From assembly GCA_029938505.1 (NCBI GenBank), contig JAOZUV010000125.1, positions 1-6,302 on the forward strand: a DNA stretch of 6,302 bases, given 5' to 3'. Of this stretch, positions 1 to 5,272 are shown one piece after another. This DNA comes from Bacteroidales bacterium. Its GTDB lineage: Bacteria > Bacteroidota > Bacteroidia > Bacteroidales > GCA-2711565. The stretch's first letter is position 1, and each line of letters begins with the position of its first letter. The notes under the pieces are model-generated. The model saw nothing but the letters and a program-made list of their open reading frames with translations, did no database searches and had not been told where the DNA came from. The position numbers and the translations under genes were made by a program.

Positions 1-1859
1 TAATCATTCATTACCTGATAATTTTTAGCCCATAAATTCCGGATTTGAATTGAGCTTGTTAAATTCTGCATTCCTTTGAAAAAATTATAATGAAAGGATA
101 TATCACCCAAATCATAACTATCCATCATACCACCCCAATGATCGGGTAAACGACTATCCACAAAGTTGTGAGAATACATCAAACCCCATCGTTTTCCGGC
201 AACTCTCAAACCAATATTAAAACGATGCTCCGGAACATAAAGCATAGCCTTTTCTACTTCCTCGCCACCTACAATCTCAATAAATTTTGAATTGGTCCAG
301 GTATATGCTCCTAAAAAATTAATTGTAGTTGAGCCAATTATAAATTCCGCATCCAAATCAAGATCCAAACCTAATGTCTTTCCTTTATCTTTATTATAAG
401 GAGACCAAATAGTAAAAGTTTCGTTGGGCAACCAAACTATCCAATCTTTTATATTATTTAAAAAGAAGTTTTGCTTTAGATGCATTTTTATATCCAACAC
501 TTTAAATGTTTCGTCAAAACCAAAATCTAAACTCCAACCTTTTTCAGCTTTTAAATCAGGATTCCCCATCGTCCATGCGTCAGACCAATTAAGACTATTT
601 AAAGAAGGATTACTATAGGTACGAGAAACATTCCCACAAAAATTGATAGCCTGATTCATTTTTACATTTAAACCACTCGAAAATACAATAGGACTATTAT
701 CACTATCTACCCACTCCTGACGGATAGAATTTACAATGGTCAATCTGTTATTTAATAAATTTTGAAACTTATGAGATACAAATAAAGACAATCTGTTTTG
801 AGTAACATCTTCCGCATAATTTCCTGATTCAGCCTTTTCGTGAGTATAATTAATACCCCCAATAATTACTTGATTTTTATTAATAATATATTTAGTGGTA
901 GCTTCATTTATCCACGATTTTGAAAGATTCTTTGTTCCTTCAGTCATATAAGAAGGATCAAAATAATAAATCTCATCTTGCAAATAAACACTTTTAAGAG
1001 TTGTTAAAAAACGATTACTTGTACGTTGCCAATTTAAAGCCATTCTCCAATTCTCATCATCTTGAGTGGCTACACTAGGGCTTAATGCAGAAATAGTAGT
1101 TTGAATATCCTTATCATAGGTTTGATACCAAAGCGTAGCTTTCAAAATTGATTTTCTTCCTGTTCTCAGTTGTGTTTCATTTACAAAAGCCTGCTGTTCG
1201 AGATTTGCATGTGTTTGTTTGGTTTTAATTCCGACTGCATTTTCATATTCAAAATCATTATCAGCTGCATTTGAATAAAACCTAAAAAAGTTAGCTAGTT
1301 TTTCGGTGCCAAATTTTACACCGCCATAATAAGAAGCTTGTCCGAAACTGCCAAATGAAGCTCCCAATTGTAATTTATCTGGGGTCTGAAATAAATCACC
1401 ATTGCTTAAATGAAGAACTCCGGAAACAGCACCACTTCCATACAAGGTTCCGGAACCACCATATTGAACCGTTAAATCATCAAATAAGAAATTGGGTAAT
1501 AGTGAAAAATTTACTCCTCCATCCATCGGATTTTGAATATTAACGCCATTCCAAATAACAGCTGTATGTGAAGCTGCTCCTCCACGAATTGAAGGGCTAG
1601 CAACACCACCCGGGCCATACGATTTAATGACAAGCTGACTTTTTGTTGCCAATAAATCGGCAAGCGATTGTGATGAAAATAGCATTTTGCTTAGACTATC
1701 CACTTTCTGAATACTTGAACCTACAGCAAAATCTTGCAATTGATTTGAACGAACCACTACTTCTTTCAATTGATGGGTTTGCTCGGTCATTGTTGTTTGC
1801 CCAAATGCGACTCCACTCAATAGAATCAAGCAAACTAGGCCAATTTTTTTTACATACAT
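1..1859 (-). CDS. btuB: TonB-dependent outer-membrane receptor, BtuB-like (vitamin B12/corrinoid), 3' end cut by window edge
   Basis: This gene likely encodes the outer-membrane beta-barrel that binds corrinoid and imports it with energy from TonB-ExbBD. I translated the frame by hand from the ATG at 1859: 619 codons without a stop or frameshift to the window edge. Residues 1-20 form a signal peptide (lysines 4-5, hydrophobic core, cleavage near AFG|Q) with no lipobox. A TonB-box-like LKEVVV lies at 31-36. The plug domain follows at about 40-150, with SPSIRGG near 88-94, WNGVNIQNP at 103-111 and LYGSGAVSGVLHL at 139-151. The rest has barrel-like aromatic strands, including the family motif NPDLKAE at 433-439. 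The last visible residues (RNLWAKNYQVMND, 607-619) resemble the motif near the receptor C terminus, so probably only a few dozen residues are missing. There is no carboxypeptidase-like N-terminal domain, which argues against a SusC-type glycan receptor. The B12 assignment rests mainly on the upstream cobalamin riboswitch and the adjacent BtuFCD-like genes; a related metal-complex ligand cannot be excluded. Confidence 0.9.
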   Translation of the reverse strand, partial: MYVKKIGLVCLILLSGVAFGQTTMTEQTHQLKEVVVRSNQLQDFAVGSSIQKVDSLSKMLFSSQSLADLLATKSQLVIKSYGPGGVASPSIRGGAASHTAVIWNGVNIQNPMDGGVNFSLLPNFLFDDLTVQYGGSGTLYGSGAVSGVLHLSNGDLFQTPDKLQLGASFGSFGQASYYGGVKFGTEKLANFFRFYSNAADNDFEYENAVGIKTKQTHANLEQQAFVNETQLRTGRKSILKATLWYQTYDKDIQTTISALSPSVATQDDENWRMALNWQRTSNRFLTTLKSVYLQDEIYYFDPSYMTEGTKNLSKSWINEATTKYIINKNQVIIGGINYTHEKAESGNYAEDVTQNRLSLFVSHKFQNLLNNRLTIVNSIRQEWVDSDNSPIVFSSGLNVKMNQAINFCGNVSRTYSNPSLNSLNWSDAWTMGNPDLKAEKGWSLDFGFDETFKVLDIKMHLKQNFFLNNIKDWIVWLPNETFTIWSPYNKDKGKTLGLDLDLDAEFIIGSTTINFLGAYTWTNSKFIEIVGGEEVEKAMLYVPEHRFNIGLRVAGKRWGLMYSHNFVDSRLPDHWGGMMDSYDLGDISFHYNFFKGMQNLTSSIQIRNLWAKNYQVMND

Positions 1860-1934
1860 AGTAACAAATGTTTAATTAATAAATTGATTAAATCATTCGA
1901 AACCATCGGATTTTTAGTGAAGATTTGATCGGAA

Positions 1935-1977
1935 ATAGATCTGATCTATCCTTCGCCTTTCTCCCGAAAGCTACGAA
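1935..1977 (-). other. Two leader hairpins between riboswitch and receptor start
   Basis: Just after the riboswitch the receptor leader can form two small hairpins. The first (1952-1977) pairs CTTTC with GAAAG around a GGGA loop, with an outer TTCG/CGAA stem. The second (1935-1949) is a perfect 7-base inverted repeat, ATAGATC and GATCTAT, separated by one base. Neither is followed by a run of U on the minus strand, so they do not look like intrinsic terminators. They may belong to the part of the RNA that transmits the riboswitch state, but this is inference. The remaining leader (1860-1934) is AT-rich, with no Shine-Dalgarno sequence seen. Confidence 0.4.
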
Positions 1978-1981
1978 ACAC

Positions 1982-2158
1982 ATCATTGGCAGGTCTTCTG
2001 GCTCGTCCATTTTTAAGCAGCCTTCCCATCCCGATGAACTGGGACAGTGGCGTGGATGCTCAAAATTTTGCTGGACTTACAGCTGCGGGGACAGCTCCTG
2101 ACTTTCCTGATTACTCAGAATCACAGGATTCCCTTTTTAATCTTTTTGAACCAATAAT
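1982..2158 (-). promoter_or_regulatory. Cobalamin riboswitch controlling the receptor gene
   Basis: This is a B12-sensing RNA in the leader of the receptor gene, expected to lower expression when cobalamin binds. On the minus strand it shows the conserved elements in the right order. There is a GGGAAT segment near 2128-2133. The highly conserved GCTGTCCCCGCAGCTGTAAG block is at 2076-2095, GCCACTG at 2045-2051 and GGGATGGGAAGGC at 2020-2032. The B12 box AGCCAGAAGACCTGCC is at 1988-2003. An 8-bp P1 stem with one G-U pair closes it (2151-2158 with 1982-1989). A P3-like stem joins TCCTG (2124-2128) to CAGGA (2096-2100). The predicted transcription start falls at or just before the P1 5' strand. 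It ends about 122 bases before the start codon. Confidence 0.95.
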
Positions 2159-2162
2159 TTTA

Positions 2163-2193
2163 CAAATGTAGAGCTAAACTTTATTTAGCCAAA
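2163..2193 (-). promoter_or_regulatory. Bacteroidota-type promoter of the receptor gene
   Basis: On the minus strand a -33 TTTG (2190-2193) is followed by exactly 19 bases and then TACATTTG (2163-2170). This matches the Bacteroidota consensus TTTG-N19-21-TAnnTTTG. Transcription would start a few bases downstream, near 2157-2160, right at the first strand of riboswitch P1. The -33 box begins 42 bases after the ATPase stop codon. The receptor therefore probably has its own promoter rather than depending only on read-through from the ABC operon. Confidence 0.75.
2173..2189. repeat. Inverted repeat between the -33 and -7 elements
   Basis: GCTAAA (2173-2178) and TTTAGC (2184-2189) form a perfect 6-base inverted repeat with a 5-base spacer. 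It lies wholly inside the 19-base promoter spacer of the receptor gene. Such a position suits a repressor or activator operator, but 6-base arms can arise by chance in AT-rich DNA. No matching copy was seen at the other riboswitch promoter. Confidence 0.35.
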
Positions 2194-2197
2194 CATT

Positions 2198-2221
2198 AGT
2201 TTTTAAATATTTTAAAGAACT
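2198..2221. repeat. AT-rich imperfect palindrome after the ATPase gene
   Basis: On the minus strand AGTTCTTTAAA and TTTAAAAACT can pair over 10 bp, with one bulged C and an ATA loop, starting 13 bases after the ATPase stop codon. It could slow or end transcription of the ABC operon. However, it has a single G-C pair and is not followed by a U-tract on the minus strand, so calling it a terminator would be weak. It also lies just upstream of the receptor promoter. Confidence 0.3.
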
Positions 2222-2234
2222 TTAATCTGAATCC

Positions 2235-3038
2235 TTAATCTTGTTTTTTTATTTCAGCCATAACCTTACCCGACACCAGGAAAACAGTTGGTTTTTTTGA
2301 AATAGGATTTTTATCCGTAACAACTACAGTATTATAAACATCTTCGATATGTTGATAATTCAGCACTTCTTCGGGCGTTCCTTTCGTATGAGTTTTTCCA
2401 TTTTTTAGCATGATAAGATAATCGCAATACTCACCGGCCAAATTCAAATCGTGAATATTCATCAAAACGGTAAGCTTTAATTTTTTGTTCAATTCTTGAA
2501 TGAGATTTAATACTTGAACCTGATGTGCGATATCCAGATGAGCAGTTGGTTCATCCAATAATAGCAATTTAGGTTCTTGTGTAAGTGCGCGAGCAATAGC
2601 AGCTAATTGCTGTTCACCTCCACTCATTTCATTCATCATTTTATCTTTCAGATGCCATACGTTCGTCAACCGCATATATTTTTCAGCAAGTTTAATATCC
2701 CGATCTGTTTCAAAAAAAACAAATCTTCCCTGATAAGGCAATCGTCCCATCAACACATAATCCTCTAATTTTATATAAGCCGATTCAATGCTTTGAGAAA
2801 CCACTGCAATATTCCGAGCTCGTTGATTAAATGATAAATCTTGAAGATTCATGCCATTTACTTTTATGCTTCCCGAACGTGTATTTAATTCAGAAGTAAT
2901 GCCTCGAAATAAAGTTGTTTTACCCGAACCATTTGGACCAATGATTCCGGCGAAACATCCTTCAGATAAATTAAATTCAATCTTATGTAGACTAAATTTT
3001 GAAGAATACCCACAACTAAAATTTTGTATTTCAAGCAT
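2235..3038 (-). CDS. btuD: ABC transporter ATP-binding protein, BtuD/FepC-type (corrinoid import)
   Basis: This is the cytoplasmic ATPase that powers the corrinoid importer. Starting at the ATG at 3038 it has 267 residues, usual for this family. It shows, in order, Walker A GPNGSGKTT (34-42), Q-loop glutamine 82, signature SGGEQQ (139-144), Walker B LLLLDEP (158-164) with D-loop AHLD (166-169), and switch histidine 196 in NIHDLNLA, so it looks fully active. A longer form starting at TTG 3050, four residues upstream, stays in frame. I prefer the ATG because the protein then begins MLEIQNFSCGY, the normal beginning for such ATPases, and it leaves 22 bases after the permease stop. It is the last gene of the btuF-btuC-btuD-like operon. 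The sequence alone does not separate B12 ATPases from siderophore or haem ones; the substrate is inferred from the riboswitch. Confidence 0.93.
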   Translation of the reverse strand: MLEIQNFSCGYSSKFSLHKIEFNLSEGCFAGIIGPNGSGKTTLFRGITSELNTRSGSIKVNGMNLQDLSFNQRARNIAVVSQSIESAYIKLEDYVLMGRLPYQGRFVFFETDRDIKLAEKYMRLTNVWHLKDKMMNEMSGGEQQLAAIARALTQEPKLLLLDEPTAHLDIAHQVQVLNLIQELNKKLKLTVLMNIHDLNLAGEYCDYLIMLKNGKTHTKGTPEEVLNYQHIEDVYNTVVVTDKNPISKKPTVFLVSGKVMAEIKKQD

Positions 3039-3060
3039 TTGCTTTGCCAATTTATTATTT

Positions 3061-4080
3061 TTAAGTTTGGTTAAATTTAAAAGATGCTCTGCTTAATATT
3101 AATACAAATACAAGTCCGCCAACGATTCCAGTAATTACACCAATAGGTAATTCATTGGGTAAAATAATCACTCTCGAAATTGAATCACAAAGAATTAGAA
3201 AGATACTGCCTCCCAAAAAAGAAGAAATCAAAAGTATCCGATTATCGGTGCCCACAATTAATCGCATTAAATGCGGAATCACCAAACCCACAAAACCAAT
3301 TACGCCTGCCACAGCCACACTTACTCCTGCCAATAAACTGGCAACTATGAACATTAGTTTTATTGAGGTATTGGTATTGATACCCAAATGGCGAGCCTTT
3401 TCTTCGCCAAGTCTCAAGGCATTTAATGGTTTTACAAAAAGATAAGCCAATACTAAGCCGACAATCGAAACAATTAAGTTGATCCAAATTAAGCTTGGGT
3501 TGGGTTCATCCAAACTACCCATGATCCAGAAAACAATACCGTGTAAATTTTCACTAGTGGTAATTGCCATCAGTAACATCATAACAGAAGAAGCCACAAA
3601 ACTAACCATCACACCTATCAGTAACATATTTTGAATACGGATACGACCTTGTTTTATACTTATAAAATAAACGACAACTATGGTAGCAAGTGCTCCGGCA
3701 AAACCCATTAGCGGAAGCATAAACGAGCCCATTGAAAAATGCAAACCTAAAACAATAGCAAAGGCCACACCCAATGCACCACCACCAGAAATACCCAGGG
3801 TGAAAGGTTCAACTAAAGGATTGCGATAAACGCCCTGCAATATCACTCCTGACAAGCTTAAAGCTCCACCTACAGCAATTCCTAAGATTACCCTTGGTAA
3901 ACGAATATTTACCATAATAGTATGCTCAATACTCCCTTGCCTTTGTCGTAAAATTTCAGGAATATCAAAAAGGGAGAGCTTCAATTCGCCAATGGTTAAC
4001 GATATGCCAATAGCCACCATTAAGCAACACAACAAAATTGCTGTCGTAACTCCCCACTTTAATGCTTTTGTATTTATCAT
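3061..4080 (-). CDS. btuC: FecCD-family ABC permease, BtuC-like (corrinoid import)
   Basis: This is the inner-membrane channel subunit of a type II ABC importer; a homodimer would pass corrinoid to the cytoplasm. The 339-residue product is the usual family size. It is very hydrophobic throughout, consistent with about ten membrane helices, the first at about 10-31. Family motifs are GVILQGVYRNPLVEPFTLGISGG (78-100), ALRLGEEKARHLGI (221-234; the stretch expected to contact the ATPase), GLVIPHLMRL (265-274) and LPIGVITG (311-318) near the C terminus. The start is ATG 4080, only 6 bases after the stop of the binding-protein gene, so the two are probably translationally coupled. B12 specificity comes from the riboswitch and neighbours; the fold is shared with iron-siderophore and haem permeases. 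Confidence 0.94.
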   Translation of the reverse strand: MINTKALKWGVTTAILLCCLMVAIGISLTIGELKLSLFDIPEILRQRQGSIEHTIMVNIRLPRVILGIAVGGALSLSGVILQGVYRNPLVEPFTLGISGGGALGVAFAIVLGLHFSMGSFMLPLMGFAGALATIVVVYFISIKQGRIRIQNMLLIGVMVSFVASSVMMLLMAITTSENLHGIVFWIMGSLDEPNPSLIWINLIVSIVGLVLAYLFVKPLNALRLGEEKARHLGINTNTSIKLMFIVASLLAGVSVAVAGVIGFVGLVIPHLMRLIVGTDNRILLISSFLGGSIFLILCDSISRVIILPNELPIGVITGIVGGLVFVLILSRASFKFNQT

Positions 4081-4086
4081 TTATTC

Positions 4087-4917
4087 CTATTTGTATAAAA
4101 AATTAATGATTGCTTCCAATGTTTCTACAAAATGAACAGGTGTTGGACTACATGCCAAGTCAGAATCAATCACAAGAATTTTATTATTTTTTACAGCGCT
4201 CAAATGCGAATAGTTTTGCCAAATTTTAATTTCCTCTTTACCAACATTTCCCATAGTTGCTACGATAATTATTTCCGGATCACGAATTAAAACACTCTCA
4301 CGACTGATAGCTCCATTACCCATATCATGGGCAATGTTTTGCCCACCTGCCATAGTAATAAAATCGTTCATAAATGTATTGGGAATTACACACCAAAGAG
4401 GATTTGTACCAATTTCAAAAAATATTCTTGGAGCTTTATCTTTATCCACCCGAGCAATTAATTGTTTAATTTTTTTCTCTTGCTTCAGGATTATCATTTT
4501 AGCCTTTTCTTCTACTCCACACATTTTGCCAATTTCAATAAATTGCGTATCGATCTCAGCATATGAAGCAGGCAAATTCAGATATTCTACCCTCACACCA
4601 GCCTTCTTTAATATTTCCAAGCTCTCGGGTTTTGATAAAGAAGTGGCTAAAACTAAATCGGGTTTTAATGTAATTACCTTTTCCAAATTTACATCCACAG
4701 CAGAAGCAACTACCTGATATTTTTCATGATTTGGAATTTTACAATAATTGGTGATTCCAATAATACGGTATTCTAATCCAAGTAAAACAAGTTCTTTCGT
4801 AAGAGAGGGAGCTAAAGAGATAATCCGCTGCGGAAATTGCGCAAAAATACTCATGCTCATCACAAAAAAAATGAGAAATAATAAAATAACCTTAAACTTC
4901 ATTGATCTTTTCATCAT
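4087..4917 (-). CDS. btuF: Periplasmic corrinoid-binding protein, BtuF-like
   Basis: This is the solute-binding subunit that captures corrinoid in the periplasm and delivers it to the permease. The 276-residue product begins with a signal peptide (basic MMKRSMKFK, hydrophobic core to about residue 25, likely cleavage after FAQ at 27). There is no lipobox cysteine, so it looks soluble rather than membrane-anchored. The mature part fits the periplasmic-binding-protein-2 family: PQRIISLAPSLTKELVLLGL (29-48), then NLEKVITLKPDLVLATS (77-93), FFEIGTNPLW (166-175), FITMAGGQNIAHD (186-198), SRESVLIRDPEIIIV (205-219) and a C-terminal SPTPVHFVETLEAI (257-270). This resembles the E. coli BtuF pattern. 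ATGs at 4917, 4914 and 4902 are all plausible starts, the last still keeping a full signal peptide. It is the first gene after the upstream riboswitch. Confidence 0.92.
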   Translation of the reverse strand: MMKRSMKFKVILLFLIFFVMSMSIFAQFPQRIISLAPSLTKELVLLGLEYRIIGITNYCKIPNHEKYQVVASAVDVNLEKVITLKPDLVLATSLSKPESLEILKKAGVRVEYLNLPASYAEIDTQFIEIGKMCGVEEKAKMIILKQEKKIKQLIARVDKDKAPRIFFEIGTNPLWCVIPNTFMNDFITMAGGQNIAHDMGNGAISRESVLIRDPEIIIVATMGNVGKEEIKIWQNYSHLSAVKNNKILVIDSDLACSPTPVHFVETLEAIINFLYK

Positions 4918-4951
4918 CGATTTTTAAAATGCTCAACCCGGCAACATAAGA

Positions 4952-4982
4952 GGGGAAAATAAAAATATTTTATCTTCTCCCC
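4952..4982 (-). other. Leader hairpin between riboswitch and btuF
   Basis: Fourteen bases after the riboswitch the minus-strand RNA can fold into a long stem. GGGGAGAA pairs with TTTTCCCC over 8 bp including one G-U, then comes a 2-base bulge, a further 5 bp (TAAAA with TTTTA) and a 3-base loop. The bases after it (TCTTATGTTGCC) are not a U-tract, so an intrinsic terminator is unlikely. It may be the expression platform or an mRNA-stabilising stem. It lies 34 bases before the first candidate start codon. Confidence 0.5.
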
Positions 4983-4996
4983 GAGACTTTAATTTC

Positions 4997-5187
4997 TTTC
5001 GTTGGCAGGTCTTCTGGCTTATCCGTTTGAGCGGCCTTCCCATCCCAATGTATCGGAACAGTGGCTGTGGTTACTCAAACTTTTACGGACTTACAGCTGC
5101 GGGGACAGCTCCCGAATTTCCTGAATGATCAGAATCACGGGATTCCCTTTTAAGGTTTTCCTGTTAAGGAATAAACCACCAATGAAA
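4997..5187 (-). promoter_or_regulatory. Cobalamin riboswitch controlling the btuF-btuC-btuD-like operon
   Basis: This is a second B12-sensing leader RNA, expected to repress the ABC importer when cobalamin is plentiful. Minus-strand elements, in order, are GGGAAT near 5142-5147, the conserved GCTGTCCCCGCAGCTGTAAG block at 5090-5109, GCCACTG at 5059-5065, GGGATGGGAAGGC at 5034-5046 and the B12 box AGCCAGAAGACCTGCC at 5004-5019. A P1-like stem pairs 5179-5187 with 4997-5005 (four pairs, a C-A mismatch, four pairs). The P3-like stem is TCCCG (5138-5142) with CGGGA (5110-5114). Its core is nearly identical to the riboswitch at 1982-2158, while the linkers differ. It ends about 80 bases before the btuF-like start. 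Confidence 0.95.
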
Positions 5188-5195
5188 CAAAGGTA
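5188..5195 (-). promoter_or_regulatory. -7 promoter element of the ABC operon
   Basis: TACCTTTG on the minus strand matches the Bacteroidota -7 consensus TAnnTTTG. It sits directly upstream of the riboswitch P1 strand, in nearly the same position relative to the riboswitch as the receptor's promoter. No TTTG is found 19-21 bases upstream, where the sequence is only A/T, so the -33 element is weak or absent. Transcription would start near 5182-5185. That could leave the outer part of the drawn P1 stem untranscribed. Confidence 0.55.
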
Positions 5196-5208
5196 GGGAA
5201 AAATTTAA

Positions 5209-5238
5209 TTTGAATATTATTTACTATATTTAACTTCC
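5209..5238 (+). promoter_or_regulatory. Possible promoter of the saccharopine dehydrogenase gene
   Basis: On the plus strand TTTG (5209-5212) is followed by 18 bases and TAACTTCC (5231-5238). That is a partial match to TTTG-N19-21-TAnnTTTG: the last two bases of the -7 element differ and the spacer is one short. It would give a leader of about 30 bases before the ATG at 5273. No better candidate was seen in 5196-5272. It lies directly upstream of the divergent operon promoter, so the two could interfere or be co-regulated. Confidence 0.3.
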
Positions 5239-5272
5239 TTGAAAAAGAAAGTATAAATTAAAAATTCTTCGA

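Noticed and set aside
1..1859. SusC-type glycan receptor
   Set aside because: The mature protein goes almost directly from the TonB-box-like segment to the plug, without a carboxypeptidase-like domain, is too short for SusC, and has no SusD partner; the riboswitch points to corrinoid.
424..1861. Short plus-strand open frames (424-618, 1355-1543, 1643-1861)
   Set aside because: All are antisense to the receptor frame, which reads without a break from 1859 to the edge with clear plug and barrel motifs.
1986..2171. Plus-strand open frame of 61 codons across the first riboswitch
   Set aside because: It overlaps a strongly conserved riboswitch on the other strand and has no recognisable domain or promoter; it is a by-product of the structured RNA sequence.
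3155..3487. Open frames on both strands inside the permease gene
   Set aside because: The permease frame is intact with family motifs throughout; these are shadows in other frames.
4334..4717. Plus-strand open frame of 127 codons
   Set aside because: It is antisense to the btuF-like gene, whose family motifs are continuous across the region; no initiation signals or homology were recognised.
4952..4982. Intrinsic terminator on either strand
   Set aside because: The stem is good, but no U-run follows on the minus strand, and no plus-strand gene ends before it.
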